Of a DNA stretch of 64,000 nucleotides, positions 23,017 to 34,100 are shown one piece after another. The DNA comes from CAZQVN01 sp964596775 (GTDB taxonomy: Bacteria; Eisenbacteria; RBG-16-71-46; JABDJR01; JAWXBZ01). Numbering within the stretch: the first letter of the stretch is position 1; the number at the start of each line of letters is the position of its first letter. Location of the stretch: positions 3,626 to 67,625 of the forward strand of contig CAZQVN010000018.1 of NCBI GenBank assembly GCA_964596775.1, given 5' to 3'. The notes under the pieces are model-generated. The model did no database searches. It had not been told where the DNA came from and saw only the letters and a program-made list of their open reading frames with translations. The translations under genes were made by a program, and so were the position numbers.

Positions 23017-24375
23017 ATGCCCGGCATCAGTTCCGGAATGGAGATCGCGAAGCGGGCCATGCTCGCGCATCAGGCCGCGCTGAACGTGTTCGGTCACAAT
23101 GTGGCGAACGTGAACACCCCCGGCTACACGCGCCAGCGGGCCATCGTGGCCACGTCGTATCCGCTCGACGTCATGCCGGGCGCGCTCGGCACCGGCGTGG
23201 ATCTCATCGAGATCCGCCGCCAGCGGAACCAGTTTGCCGACCGGCAGTTTCGCCTCGAGAACGGGTTGAAGGGGAGCCTCGACGCGCGGTCCAGCGCGCT
23301 GGCCCACCTGGAGGGGCTCTTCGCCGAGCCGTCCGACGGCAGCGTGTCCGTCCTGATCGACCGGTTCTTCAACGCGTTTTCCGACCTGTCGAACAACCCG
23401 AACGACCGCGGGACGAAGGTGGCGGTCCAGTCCGCCGGCCGCGACCTCGCGCGGGGGATCCAGACGCTTGACCGCCGGCTCGCCGACTACCGGACCGGGC
23501 TCAACGACGAGATCAACCTGAACCTGGCCGAGGCGAACCGGCTCGCGCAGACGATCGCTTCGCTGAACGGCGAGATCGCCACCCGGACGAACACCGGGGT
23601 GAACCCGAACGACCTGGCCGACCGCCGCGACCTGCTCGTGGACGAGCTGTCCGCGCTGGTCGGGGCCACCGCCATTCCGCAGCCCGACGGATCGGTGTCG
23701 CTGCGGATCGGCGGCACCGCGATCGTGGACGGCACCCACGCCACCGGCCTGCAGCTGGCGGCGCGGGGCGCGAACGACCCGGTCGGGGCCCCGGTTCTCT
23801 ACTCGAACGGATCGCCGGCGCTCATCGAGTCCGGCACGATCGGCGCGCTCGTCGAGCTGCGCGACACGACGACGCAGACGCTGCGCGACCAGCTGGACAC
23901 GCTGGCCGCGGCGCTGATCACGAAGGTCAACGGGCTGCACAGCCAGGGCACCAACGGCGTCGACTTCTTCTCCGGAACCGGAGCGAAGGACATCGGGCTG
24001 TCCACGGCGGTCGGCACCGACGCGCAGGCGATCAACGCCTCGCGGAGCGGCAACACCGGCGACAACGACCTGGCCCTCGAACTGGCCGGCCTCAAGGACA
24101 CCGCGACCGTTTCGGGAACGGCCACGCTCGGGAGCTACTTCCGCGGCGTGGTGACCGGGCTCGGATCCGCGAAAAAGTCGGCCGCCGACGGCGCCGCGCA
24201 GCAGGAACTGGCCGTCCAGCTCGTGGGGAGCCAGCGCGACCAGGCCAACGGCGTCAACCTCGACGAGGAAATGACGAACATGCTGCAGTACCAGCGCGCC
24301 TACGAGGCGGCGGCCCGCGTCTTTTCCACGATGGACAGCCTGCTCGACACCGTTCTCACCCAGATCGGGCGATAA
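23017..24375 (+). CDS. flgK: Hook-associated protein 1, FlgK
   Basis: FlgK is the first hook-filament junction protein. The 452-aa protein has the N-terminal motif NVFGHNVANVNTPGYTRQRAIV and the FlgK-specific region FFNAFSDLSNNPND, LNEANRLAQTIASLNGEI-like helices and ADRRDLLVDELSALV. The C-terminus is VNLDEEMTNMLQYQRAYEAAARVFSTMDSLLDTVL. It is somewhat shorter than enteric FlgK (~547), missing part of the exposed domain. It is followed by flgL 12 bp later. Confidence 0.95.
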   Translation: MPGISSGMEIAKRAMLAHQAALNVFGHNVANVNTPGYTRQRAIVATSYPLDVMPGALGTGVDLIEIRRQRNQFADRQFRLENGLKGSLDARSSALAHLEGLFAEPSDGSVSVLIDRFFNAFSDLSNNPNDRGTKVAVQSAGRDLARGIQTLDRRLADYRTGLNDEINLNLAEANRLAQTIASLNGEIATRTNTGVNPNDLADRRDLLVDELSALVGATAIPQPDGSVSLRIGGTAIVDGTHATGLQLAARGANDPVGAPVLYSNGSPALIESGTIGALVELRDTTTQTLRDQLDTLAAALITKVNGLHSQGTNGVDFFSGTGAKDIGLSTAVGTDAQAINASRSGNTGDNDLALELAGLKDTATVSGTATLGSYFRGVVTGLGSAKKSAADGAAQQELAVQLVGSQRDQANGVNLDEEMTNMLQYQRAYEAAARVFSTMDSLLDTVLTQIGR

Positions 24376-24387
24376 GGGAGGCCGGCG

Positions 24388-25302
24388 ATGAGAATCTCCA
24401 ACAACCAGATCACCGCGCGGATCCTGGCCTCGATCCAGGCTTCCGGATACCGGGCCCTGACGCTGCAGGAACAGCTGGCCACCGGCCGGCGGATCAACCG
24501 GCCGTCGGACGACCCGATCGCGTCGTCGCTGGCCATGGGCTACAAGAGCCGGCTCAAGGGGCTCGACCAGTTCGAGCGGAACATCGGCGCGGCGCTGGAC
24601 CGGCTCACCGCCACCGAAAGCACGGTGACGCAGCTCGCCGACCTGATGAACCGCACGTTCGTCCTCGCCGAGCGGGGCGCCTCCGACACGTCGAGCGCGG
24701 AAGTCCGCTCCGGCCTCGCCACCGAGGTCGACCAGCTGCTCGAGGAGTTCGTGTCGCTCGGCAACGCGAAGGCGGACGGGCGCTACCTGTTCGCCGGAAC
24801 CGCCGACAACCAGCCCGCGTTCACCGTGACCCGGGACGGTTCCGGCCGGATCACCGCGGTGAACGCCTCCGCCACGGCGGACCAGTCCGTGGTGCGCCTG
24901 GTCGGGGAGAGCGAGACGATCGCGGTGAACCTGACCGCCGACGCCACGTTCGGCACCGGCGGCACCGGGATCGACCTGTTCCGGACGCTCATCGACCTCC
25001 GCGACCGCCTGGCCGCGAACGACGGCGACGGCGTGCGGGCCATGGTCGACACGATTCCCCAGGGCACCGGGCAGCTCACCACGGAACTCGCCGTGCTCGG
25101 GGCGCGGTCGAACCGCCTCGCCGATCTCCGCGAGCGGCTCGGCCTGGACAAGAGCCAGTTCGAGGCGGCGCGATCGCGCGTCGAGGACGCCGACGTCACC
25201 ACAACGATTCTGGAACTCCAGGAGGAGCAGACGGCCCTGCAGGCCGCGCTCCAGACGGGGGCCCGACTTCTCAACATCTCCCTGCTCAACTATCTGAAGT
25301 AG
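24388..25302 (+). CDS. flgL: Hook-associated protein 3, FlgL
   Basis: FlgL is the second junction protein between hook and filament and is homologous to flagellin. The 304-aa protein has the flagellin-like N-terminus QEQLATGRRINRPSDDP and the FlgL-specific segment LLEEFVSLGNAKADGRYLFAGT. The C-terminal helix is DVTTTILELQEEQTALQAALQTGARLL. The length is standard. It sits between flgK and fliW. Confidence 0.94.
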   Translation: MRISNNQITARILASIQASGYRALTLQEQLATGRRINRPSDDPIASSLAMGYKSRLKGLDQFERNIGAALDRLTATESTVTQLADLMNRTFVLAERGASDTSSAEVRSGLATEVDQLLEEFVSLGNAKADGRYLFAGTADNQPAFTVTRDGSGRITAVNASATADQSVVRLVGESETIAVNLTADATFGTGGTGIDLFRTLIDLRDRLAANDGDGVRAMVDTIPQGTGQLTTELAVLGARSNRLADLRERLGLDKSQFEAARSRVEDADVTTTILELQEEQTALQAALQTGARLLNISLLNYLK

Positions 25303-25319
25303 CGGCCGGAAAGGGAACC

Positions 25320-25811
25320 ATGAAGATTTCAAATCGCCAGTTCGGTACAATCGAAGTGAACGACGGGACGATCCTCGACATGGAAGGGGGGCTCATCGGA
25401 TTCGAGACCCTCCGCCGGTTCGCACTCGTCGAGTCCCCCGGACTCGCCCCGTTCCAGTGGCTGCTGGCCGTGGACGAGCCGGAAATGACGTTCCCGGTGG
25501 TGAACGTGATGTTCGTCGATCCGGCCTACGAGGCCGAGCTCGCGCCGGCGGACCGCCGGGCGCTCGGCCTGGACCAGGAACAGGAGCAGGATCTGGCCGT
25601 GATCGTCATCGCGAACGTCATGGAAAGCGGCGTGACGGTCAACCTGCGCGGGCCGATCGTGATCAACGGCGCCACGAAGAAGGCGCGGCAGGTCATCCAG
25701 CACAATGCGGCGCACAGGATTGATGCGCCGCTCAGTCAGGTCGAGGACTCCGAGGACGGAGATGCCATGGAGGGCACAACGAATGCTCGTACTCACACGT
25801 CGGCCGGGTGA
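25320..25811 (+). CDS. fliW: Flagellar assembly factor FliW
   Basis: FliW binds flagellin and, when flagellin is low, binds CsrA and relieves its repression of flagellin translation. The 163-aa protein has the family hallmarks IEVNDGTILDMEGGLIGFETLRRFALVE, PFQWLLAVDEPEMTFPVVN and ANVMESGVTVNLRGPIVINGATKKARQVI (all in part). Its 3' end overlaps csrA by 29 bp, a common arrangement that keeps the pair in fixed ratio. Confidence 0.95.
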   Translation: MKISNRQFGTIEVNDGTILDMEGGLIGFETLRRFALVESPGLAPFQWLLAVDEPEMTFPVVNVMFVDPAYEAELAPADRRALGLDQEQEQDLAVIVIANVMESGVTVNLRGPIVINGATKKARQVIQHNAAHRIDAPLSQVEDSEDGDAMEGTTNARTHTSAG

Positions 25812-26037
25812 AAACATCCGGATCGGTTCAGACATCGTCATCACCGTACTGAAGGTCGCTCCCGGACAGGTCAAGATCGGAGTCATGGCGCCGCCGGACG
25901 TCATCGTCCATCGCGAGGAGATCTACGAGCGGATCCAGGAGGCGAACCGCCGCGCCGCGGGCGTATCCCCCGAGGCCCTGAGCAGCGCCGTCGAGGCGCT
26001 GCGGAACCGCAAGAAACCGAACCCGCCGGGGGAATAG
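25783..26037 (+). CDS. csrA: Carbon storage/translational regulator CsrA
   Basis: CsrA is a small homodimeric RNA-binding protein that blocks translation by binding GGA motifs in leaders. The 84-aa protein starts MLVLTRRPGENIRIG and contains the RNA-contact arginine in VHREEIYERIQEANR at residue 44, as in the B. subtilis type paired with FliW. The C-terminal tail (about 55-84) is longer than in E. coli, as is usual for FliW partners. ATG 25783 lies inside fliW with GGAGGG 9 nt upstream. Confidence 0.95.
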   Translation: MLVLTRRPGENIRIGSDIVITVLKVAPGQVKIGVMAPPDVIVHREEIYERIQEANRRAAGVSPEALSSAVEALRNRKKPNPPGE

Positions 26038-26038
26038 C

Positions 26039-29000
26039 ATGGCGCCGCGACTTTCCGTCGTCGTCGTCACCTGGAACTCGGCGGCCGACATCGAGCTCTG
26101 CCTGACGCGCCTGGAAACCTGTACCACGACGCCGTTCGAGGTCATCGTCGTGGACAACGCGTCCGGCGACGCCACGCGGGAGGTCGTGTCGGCGTTCGCC
26201 GCGGAGCGCCGTCCGGACACCTGGCGGCTGATCGCGAACGACGCCAACACCGGTTACACGAGGGCGGCCAACCAGGGATTCCGCGCCGCCCGCGGCGACC
26301 TCGTGGTTTTTCTCAACCCGGACACCGCCGTGTCGCGCGGGTGGGACGGGGAACTCGAACGGGCGCTCGCGCCGGGCGTGGGGGCGGTCGGACCGATCTC
26401 CAACCATGCCGCGGGACGCCAGTTCTTCGAGCGCTGGGTCGAGGAGTCGCCGACGCCGCCGTCGCTCCAGGACCTGATGGAGGGCGCCGGGCGCTGCTCC
26501 GCTCCCCCCGAAGCCGTGAAGCTGCTCATGGGCTTCTGCCTGATGGTCCGGCGCGCAACGCTGGAAGCCCACGGGCTCTTCGACGAGTCGCTGGTTCTCG
26601 GCGGCGACGATCTCGAGTACTCGCTCCGCCTCAGGCGGGCCGGGCTCGAACTCCGGGTCGTGCCCTCCTGTTTTGTCTGGCATCGCGGGCAGGCCTCGTT
26701 CGGACATCATCCGGCCGACGCGGTGGAGAACTTCCGCCAGGAAGGGGTGGACGGCGTCTACCGGATCCTCAAGGAGTGGTACGGCGCGGAACAGGTGCCG
26801 CCCCCGATGGAGTTGTGGGGGATCAACTGGTTCCGCCCCACGGAGCTCGACGCCGGCCGCCGCGACCTCGTGTCGATCGTCATTCCGGTGCACAACGGGC
26901 TCGCCGACACGCTCGCCTGCCTCGATTCCGTGGCGCGCTTCACGCCGGAGGCACACGAGATCCTCGTGGTGGACAACGGGTCCACCGACGACACCGCGGC
27001 GGCGCTCGAGCGGCGCGGCGGCGTCACGCTGATCCGGCACGAGGAAAACCGCGGGTTCGCCGGCGGCGTCAACGCCGGAATCCGAGCCGCCCGCGGCACG
27101 TCGGTGCTGCTCCTCAACAACGACACGCTCGTCACGCCGGGCTGGCTGGCCTCGCTCAGGGAGGGGCTGCGCTCCCGCCCACGGGCCGGGCTCGTCGGCG
27201 CCGTCTCGAACTACGCCGGCTGCGACCAGCAGGTCCCGGTGACCTACACCGACCGCGCCGACGCCGCGGCCTTCGGCGAAGCGTGGAACCGCGCCCGCGG
27301 CGCGGAATTCGAGTCGGTGAGTCTGCTCAGCGGGCTCTGCCTGCTCGTGAAGCGGGAGGTCTTCGACGTGATCGGGCTGTTCGACGAGCGGTTCACAATC
27401 GGCAACTACGAGGACAACGATTTCTGCCTGCGGGCCCGCCTCGCGAACTTCGACCTCGTCCTCGCGCGCGGCGCGTTCGTCCATCACGAGGGGAATCGCA
27501 CGTTCAACGCCATGGGGGTGAACTACCGCGAGATTTCCGACCGGAACCAGGCGCTGTTTCTGGAAAAGTGGGGAATGGGAGGCGGGGCGACGTCCGCTCC
27601 GGCGGAACCGGGCGCCTTTCCGGAGCCGGAGTCCCGACTCTGGTCCGCCATCGAGGAACTGGGCCCCGCGGTGCTCGACGAGGCCGCGCCCGTTGCCGAG
27701 CGCCGGGCGGCCGCGGAAACCCTGATCGGCCTGGCCACCGAAGCCGGTCGGGCCGACATCGCCGGCGAGTTCGAACAGGCGCTCGGCCGGTTTGCCGCCG
27801 AGGGCTGGCCGGAGGTGCTCCCCGAGGCGGGGCGCACGCTCGTGCTCGGCGCCACGACGGCGCCGCTGGTGGCCGCGTTCGAGAAGGGGCTTCGCGTCAC
27901 CGCGATCGAGTTCGATCCGGCGGTGGTCGCCCGGCATCTCGACCGGCATCCGGCGCTCCCGGTGATCCATGCCCGGTTTTCCCGGCTTCCGGCGCCGGAT
28001 GGAGTGTTCGACCGCGTCCTGTTCGCCCGCCCCCCGGACACGTTCGAGGATCCGGCCACCCTGCTCCGCGAGGCGCGGCGGGTGTCCGGCGAGCTGCTGG
28101 CGGCGGACGGGTCACCGCTGTGCGCGGAGGCGGTGCGGGTGTTCCTCGCGGCCGGCACGCCGAGTCGCTCCGGTACGGAGGCACGGGCGACCGGAGAGGA
28201 CGGGTCGCGGTGCCCGATCCCGTCAACCGGCGCGCCCGGCGACCCGGAAGCCGCGGACCTGTTTTTCGGCACAACGCCCGGCCCCGACCCGGCCCACGTG
28301 GAACGCCTCGCCGACGAGGCCGCGCTCCGCGGAGGTCACGCCCTCGTCGTGGCCGCCGACCCGGAACCGTGGATCGAGGCGCTCGAAGCGCGGGGGATGA
28401 CGGCGCAGGGCGCTTCCGAGCCGTCGGGGTGGGCCGAGGACCTGTTCGACCTGGCGCTGATACCGGCCTGGGAACGGTTTGCGGCGCCGCAGGACCAGCT
28501 CGTGGCGCTTCTCGGCGTGACGAAGCCGGGCGCCACGATCCTCGTCGGGGCTCCCGACGACAGCGGTTCCTCGGACCTGCGCCTAGCGAGCCTTCCGCGC
28601 CGTCGCTTTTCGCCGGCGTCGCTGCACGCGGAACTCGCCCTGTACGGCCGGGAAATCCGCCTTCCGGGCACGGATGGTCCGGCACAGGGCGGCCGGCTCC
28701 TGGCCACGTTCGTCAACGAAAAGCGGATGGATCCCGCCCGCGACTTCCCGGTCGAGCGATCGCTGCTGTCCGCGGACGATCGCGCCGGGCTTGCCGACCT
28801 GCAGCCGGGGCGCGGCGCGGTGGTTCTGGCCGCCGCCGTTTTCGACCCGCCCGGCGGGGGCGCGGAAATCTCCGCCCGGCGGATCGTCGAGGATCTGGCC
28901 CGGGAGAGGGAGGTGCACGTCGTCACCATGGGGTCCCTGAACACCAGCCGCCGCCTCGGACCGTTCCTGGTTCACGAGGCGTTCGACGCCGGCCGGTTCC

Positions 29001-31108
29001 ACGACCTCGTCGTGATGCTGAAGCCGGACGTCGTCCTGACGCAGCTCGAGATGGCGCCCACGGCGATTGATGCGGCCCGGGCGGCGGGCGCGCGGTCGAT
29101 CCTCTTCGTGCGCTCCTACGAGCCGCTCTGTCCGGAACCCCGGGCTCTCGCTCAGTGCGACCGCAACTGCGCCGCCTGTCCGCACTACCTGGCCGAGCGC
29201 GAAACCACCGACACCCAGCGCCGCGCGATCCGCGAGGCGGACCGGGTCGTCACGAACTCCCGGTTCCTGCGGCAGGTCCTCCGCGACCTGACCGGGGTCG
29301 ACGCGGTCGTGGCCTACCCGCCGGTGGCGGTTCCCGCGGCGGATCCCGGCGCGGCCCCGGAGCGATCCCCGAACGGGTGCGCCGGGGAATCCGGGCCGAC
29401 TCCGGCCGAGAACGCAAGAGGGAACGGAACCATCGCCCTCGTCAAACCGGCTCCGTACAAGGGGCTCGGCGTCTTCCTCGCACTGGCCGGGCGCATGCCG
29501 GAACGGGAGTTTCTCCTCGTCGGCGGCCGCCCGCCGGTGCCGCTCCCCGCGAACGTCGTCGTGCGCGACTGGGTCGAGCCCGAGCGGGTTCTCGACGGGG
29601 TTCGCCTGCTCCTCGTGCCTTCGCAGTGGCCGGAGCCGTTCGGCCGGGTCGTCGTGGAGGCGCTGGGGCGCGGCATACCGGTGCTGGCCAGCCGGACCGG
29701 CGGGCTTCCCGAGGCCGGCGGCGACGCCGCCCGCTACGTGGACGACTTTGCCGACCCCGCGGCGTGGGAGAGTGCCGTCCGCGCCCTGCTCGACGATCCC
29801 GGCCTCGAAGCGGAGATCCGCCTGACCGGCCCGGCCTGGGCGGCGCGGTTCCGGGAGGACACGACGGTGATCGATCTCGTGAACGCGACGATCGCCGATG
29901 TCTCGCGGCCCGGACGCACGGCGGGGGAGGTCATGGCCTCCGGCCCGTCGCCGCGCCCCGTGCGGCGCCCCGGTTCCGGCTCGCCGGGGCGGGTCCACTG
30001 GGAGGGGCCGTTCTTCGAAACCCATTCCTTCGCCCACATGAACCGCGAACTCGCCGCGGCGCTGCTCGATCTGGATGTGCCGGTGGTGCCGGTCAACCGG
30101 GGACGGCGCCAGGACCTTCACGACGATCCGGCCGGCCTGCGGGTGGCCTCCGCGATGGCCGCGTCCACCCCCGGAGTGCCCGACCTGACCGTGCGCTGCG
30201 CCTGGCCGCCGCGCTTTCACCGGCCGGAAACCGGAAAGCTCGTCCTCAACGTCCCCTGGGAGTTCGGGTCCGTTCCCGCTTCCTGGGTCCGGGCCGCGGA
30301 TCGCAACGCGGAGGAACTCTGGGCGATCTCCGACTATGTCCGGGCCAGCTGGATCCGGGGCGGGTTCGATCCGGCCCGGATCGTCACCGTGCCGCTCGGC
30401 GTCCGGACGGACCTGTACCATGAGGGCGTCCCGGCCGCGTCCCTCCCGACGGAGAGTTCGTTCCGGTTTCTCTGGATCGGGGGCGCCACGCCGCGGAAGG
30501 GGCTCGACATTCTTCTCGCCGCCTGGGAGCGGGCTTTCACGTCGGAAGACGATGTCTGTCTTGTCTTGAAGGATGTGGCGCTATATGGTGGGCAGGTCGC
30601 CGAGGCGGTGGAAAAATTCCGCGGGAGACCGGGGGCTCCGGAGATCCTGCACATCAGCGATGACGTGCCGCCGGGGGCGATGCCCTCGCTGTACCGGGCC
30701 TGTCACGCGTACGTGGCTCCGTACCGGGGCGAAGGGTACGGACTGCCGATCGCCGAGGCGATGAGCGCCGGTCTTCCGGTGATCGTCACCGGGCACGGGG
30801 GGGCAATGCAGTTCGCGCATCCGGGGATTGCCGGGATCCTTCCGGCGCGCATCGTTCCCTGGGGCTGCGACGGGATCGGCGGATACGGCACGATGGGGAT
30901 GCCCTACCTGGCCGAGCCGTCCGCGGACGACGTGGCGGAGGCGATGCGGACGCTGCACCGGAACGGAAGGGCCGCGCTGGATCTCGGAAGAAGGGGCGCG
31001 GAGGCGATCCGACAGGGTCATACGTGGCATCACACCGCGCTGGCGGCCCGTGCGAGGATCGCGGCGCTGCTCGACGCAGCGGAGTTCACGCTCGAAAGAG
31101 CGGGTTGA
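26039..31108 (+). CDS. Giant multi-domain glycosyltransferase (GT2-GT2-MT-like-GT4-GT4)
   Basis: A 1689-aa soluble protein with at least four glycosyltransferase domains. GT2 no. 1 spans about 1-250 (VVVTWNSAADIELCL, NPDT near 93) and GT2 no. 2 about 278-500 (SIVIPVHNG, NNDT). Residues about 598-690 and 766-860 look like SAM-methyltransferase folds (TLVLGATTAPLVAAFEKG, AIEFDPAVV). GT4 no. 1 is about 923-1290 (EPFGRVVVEALGRGIPVLAS near 1199) and GT4 no. 2 about 1314-1680 (YRGEGYGLPIAEAMSAGLPVI near 1561). It starts 2 bp after csrA within the flagellar operon, so glycosylation of flagellin or another surface polymer is inferred. The second methyltransferase-like part lacks a clear binding motif and may be inactive. 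Confidence 0.88.
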   Translation: MAPRLSVVVVTWNSAADIELCLTRLETCTTTPFEVIVVDNASGDATREVVSAFAAERRPDTWRLIANDANTGYTRAANQGFRAARGDLVVFLNPDTAVSRGWDGELERALAPGVGAVGPISNHAAGRQFFERWVEESPTPPSLQDLMEGAGRCSAPPEAVKLLMGFCLMVRRATLEAHGLFDESLVLGGDDLEYSLRLRRAGLELRVVPSCFVWHRGQASFGHHPADAVENFRQEGVDGVYRILKEWYGAEQVPPPMELWGINWFRPTELDAGRRDLVSIVIPVHNGLADTLACLDSVARFTPEAHEILVVDNGSTDDTAAALERRGGVTLIRHEENRGFAGGVNAGIRAARGTSVLLLNNDTLVTPGWLASLREGLRSRPRAGLVGAVSNYAGCDQQVPVTYTDRADAAAFGEAWNRARGAEFESVSLLSGLCLLVKREVFDVIGLFDERFTIGNYEDNDFCLRARLANFDLVLARGAFVHHEGNRTFNAMGVNYREISDRNQALFLEKWGMGGGATSAPAEPGAFPEPESRLWSAIEELGPAVLDEAAPVAERRAAAETLIGLATEAGRADIAGEFEQALGRFAAEGWPEVLPEAGRTLVLGATTAPLVAAFEKGLRVTAIEFDPAVVARHLDRHPALPVIHARFSRLPAPDGVFDRVLFARPPDTFEDPATLLREARRVSGELLAADGSPLCAEAVRVFLAAGTPSRSGTEARATGEDGSRCPIPSTGAPGDPEAADLFFGTTPGPDPAHVERLADEAALRGGHALVVAADPEPWIEALEARGMTAQGASEPSGWAEDLFDLALIPAWERFAAPQDQLVALLGVTKPGATILVGAPDDSGSSDLRLASLPRRRFSPASLHAELALYGREIRLPGTDGPAQGGRLLATFVNEKRMDPARDFPVERSLLSADDRAGLADLQPGRGAVVLAAAVFDPPGGGAEISARRIVEDLAREREVHVVTMGSLNTSRRLGPFLVHEAFDAGRFHDLVVMLKPDVVLTQLEMAPTAIDAARAAGARSILFVRSYEPLCPEPRALAQCDRNCAACPHYLAERETTDTQRRAIREADRVVTNSRFLRQVLRDLTGVDAVVAYPPVAVPAADPGAAPERSPNGCAGESGPTPAENARGNGTIALVKPAPYKGLGVFLALAGRMPEREFLLVGGRPPVPLPANVVVRDWVEPERVLDGVRLLLVPSQWPEPFGRVVVEALGRGIPVLASRTGGLPEAGGDAARYVDDFADPAAWESAVRALLDDPGLEAEIRLTGPAWAARFREDTTVIDLVNATIADVSRPGRTAGEVMASGPSPRPVRRPGSGSPGRVHWEGPFFETHSFAHMNRELAAALLDLDVPVVPVNRGRRQDLHDDPAGLRVASAMAASTPGVPDLTVRCAWPPRFHRPETGKLVLNVPWEFGSVPASWVRAADRNAEELWAISDYVRASWIRGGFDPARIVTVPLGVRTDLYHEGVPAASLPTESSFRFLWIGGATPRKGLDILLAAWERAFTSEDDVCLVLKDVALYGGQVAEAVEKFRGRPGAPEILHISDDVPPGAMPSLYRACHAYVAPYRGEGYGLPIAEAMSAGLPVIVTGHGGAMQFAHPGIAGILPARIVPWGCDGIGGYGTMGMPYLAEPSADDVAEAMRTLHRNGRAALDLGRRGAEAIRQGHTWHHTALAARARIAALLDAAEFTLERAG

Positions 31109-31125
31109 CGACAACCGGGGGAGAC

Positions 31126-34100
31126 ATGCCGTTCACAGAACGCCCGCGCCTGACAGCCTGCCTGATCGTCAAGGACGAGTCCCGTCACCTGACCGGCTGC
31201 CTGGAGAGCATCCGGGACTGGGCGGACGAAATCATCGTCGTCGACACCGGATCCTCGGACGACTCCGCGGAGATCGCCCGGCGCGTGGGGGCGAAAGTCC
31301 ACGAAGCGACGTGGGAGGGAGATTTCTCGAGGGCGCGCAACACGGCCCTCGAGCACGCCACCGGCGACTGGGTGCTGTCGATCGACGCCGATGAACGGCT
31401 GGATTACATCAACGGGGGTCGCCTGCTCCGCCTGATCGCCGAGGCGCCGCCGGAGATCGACGCCTACCAGCTGCGCATCGTGTCCGCCGCCGATGCGATG
31501 AACTCCGGCGTGGAACTCGTGCACTTCTACCCGCGGCTGTTCCGCCGCCGCGGGGACATCCGGTTCCGCGGGCGCCTGCACGAACAGATCCACCGGGGCA
31601 ACGTGCCGCTCGGCCCGGGCGCGCCGAAGACCCCGCTGTCGATCTACCATCTCGGCTACGCCGATCCGGAAAAGAACCGGATACGCCTGTCGCGGAACCA
31701 CGATATCGCCCTCAGCGAAGCCTCGGGACTTCCGGACAATCCCTCGGCCCGGCTCAAGCTGGCCGACACGTACGTCATGGTCGGGCGGCTCGACGAGGCG
31801 GAAAAGATCTACGACGGGCTCCTGGCCACCGAACAGCTCGGCGAGCTCAAGGCGAACATCCGCTGGAACCTCGCGGTCTGCCGGTTCAAGGCGGGCAGCC
31901 TCGATCGGGCGCTGGAGCAGCTCGACCTGGCCGTGGAGGAATTTCCCGGCCTCATGGGGACCCGGTTCATGCGCGCCGAGCTTCTCATGGAGGCAGGACG
32001 CCACGCGGAAGCGCTGGTCCTGCTCGAAGACCTCCTGAAGCCGGGGCAGCGCATCGATCCCCGGCTCACGGACATCCGCCCCCAGCCCGCGTTTCTCTGG
32101 ACGCTGAAAGGGGTGTGCCTGGCCACCCTGGGCCGACCGGCCGAGGCGGAGGGCGCGTTCGACGAAGCGCTGGTGCTGGATCCGCAGCTGTTCGCGGCCC
32201 ATGCCCACCGCGCCGACCTCCTGATGGCGCTCGGCCGCGCGGCGGAAGCCCTGCCGGCCTACCTGCGGGCCTGCGCGCTGCGCCCGGATCTGGGATCGGT
32301 CCGCATCAAGGCCGGGCTCATTCTTCTCGACCAGGGGCGCGGCGAGGACGGGGTGGCCCTGGTCCAGGAAGCCGCCCGGCTCGATCCGTCCCTGGCGGAC
32401 CAGGCGGGAAACATCCTGACCTACGCGGCGGATCACGGTGATTTCGACCGCGCCGAGCTGGACGCCTTCCTGGAGACGATGCGCGAGCGGCCCGCCGCCG
32501 ATGCCGCGGCGCCGGTCGTTCCGCCTTCGCCGGAAGTTCCGGCCGAGGAGAGCGCGGCGGCCGCGGAGCCGGACGCCGCGGACGCCACGGCCATCATCGA
32601 TCTCGACGAATCCCGGGCCGTGCGCGATCCGGCGGCCGGCACTGCGCCCGCCGCCACTGCGCCCGCCGCGGCCGCCGCGAACGGCGCGCTGATTTCGGTC
32701 TGCCTGATCGTCCGCAACGAGGAGAAACATCTCCCGGCATGCCTCGACAGCGTCCGGGAGATCGCCGACGAGATCGTGGTCTGCGACACCGGTTCCACGG
32801 ACGACACCGTCCGCATCGCCGAGGCCGCCGGTGCCCGGGTCGTCCGGTTCCCCTGGTGCGACGATTTCTCCGCGGCCCGGAACCGGGCCCTCGAGGCGGC
32901 TTCCGGAAGCTGGATTCTCGTGCTTGACGCCGACGAGCGCCTGCGCCGCGATTCCGCGGCGGCGATCCGCGAACTCGTCGCCACCGGCCGGGCCGACGGC
33001 TACAACGTGGCCATCGAAAGCATCACCCGGGGAGACATGACCCACCGCTTCGTCGGCAACTACTGCCGGCTGTTCCGGAACGACCCGCGCGTGCGGTTCG
33101 AGGGGCGGGTGCACGAGCAGGTCTACCCGGCGCTCCGGCGCGCCGGTTTCCGGGTGATTCCCTCCGAACTCGTCATCGACCACGAGGGCTACGCGTTCGA
33201 CGCGGACACGATGGAGCGGAAGAAGCGGCGCAACCTCGAACTCCTCGAGCGCGAAGCCGCCGAGAAGCCCGGCGATCATTTCGTGCAGTTCAACCTGGGC
33301 GTGGCCTGCTTTTCGCTGCAGGACATGGAACGGGCGGAACGCTGTTTCCGCGAGGCCGTCCAGTCCACCCGCGAGCCGCTGTCGCCGGAAGTGCTGGCGA
33401 TCGCCCATGCCCGGCTCTCGCAGTGTACACTTGCCCGCGGAGATCGGGCCCAGTCCGCCCGCGACGCGAGGAACGCTCTGGCCATCGATCCCGATGCGCC
33501 GATCCCGCGCTTCGTCCTGGCCACGATCGCCTGTCACGACCAGAAGTTCGCCGATGCCGCGGAGTCGTTCCGCCGCATCCTGAAAACGGGCGACCCCGCC
33601 ACCGGCGACGGCCTGGACCGGGCCGAGGTGTCCCGGGAACTGGGCATCTGCCTGTACCGGATGAAGGAGTACGCGGAGGCGGCCGAGGCCTTCTCCGCGG
33701 CGGCCGCGGGCCTGGACGACGATGCCATGGTCCGCCTGTTTCTCGGCAACGCGCTGGCCCATGCCGGGAGGTTCGACGAGGCGTACGCCGCCTACGGCGC
33801 GGCTCTCGAGCGCGACCCCGGCCTGGAAGACGCGCGGGGCAACCTCGAGATCATGGCCGTGGAGCTGGGTTACCGCTACTTCGATGCCGGCAATCCCGAG
33901 GAGGCGCTGGCCGTCGTTCCCGCCGACACGCGGAACACCGAGCTGCTGTTCCTGAAGGCGGTTTCCGAGTACGGCCTCGAGCGTCTCGAGGAGTCCCGGA
34001 GGACGCTGGAAACGCTGAACGCGATCGACGGCACTTTTGCCGAAGCGTGGTGGAACATGGCGCTGGTCTGCCGGTCGCTCGGCGACATCGACGCCGCCCG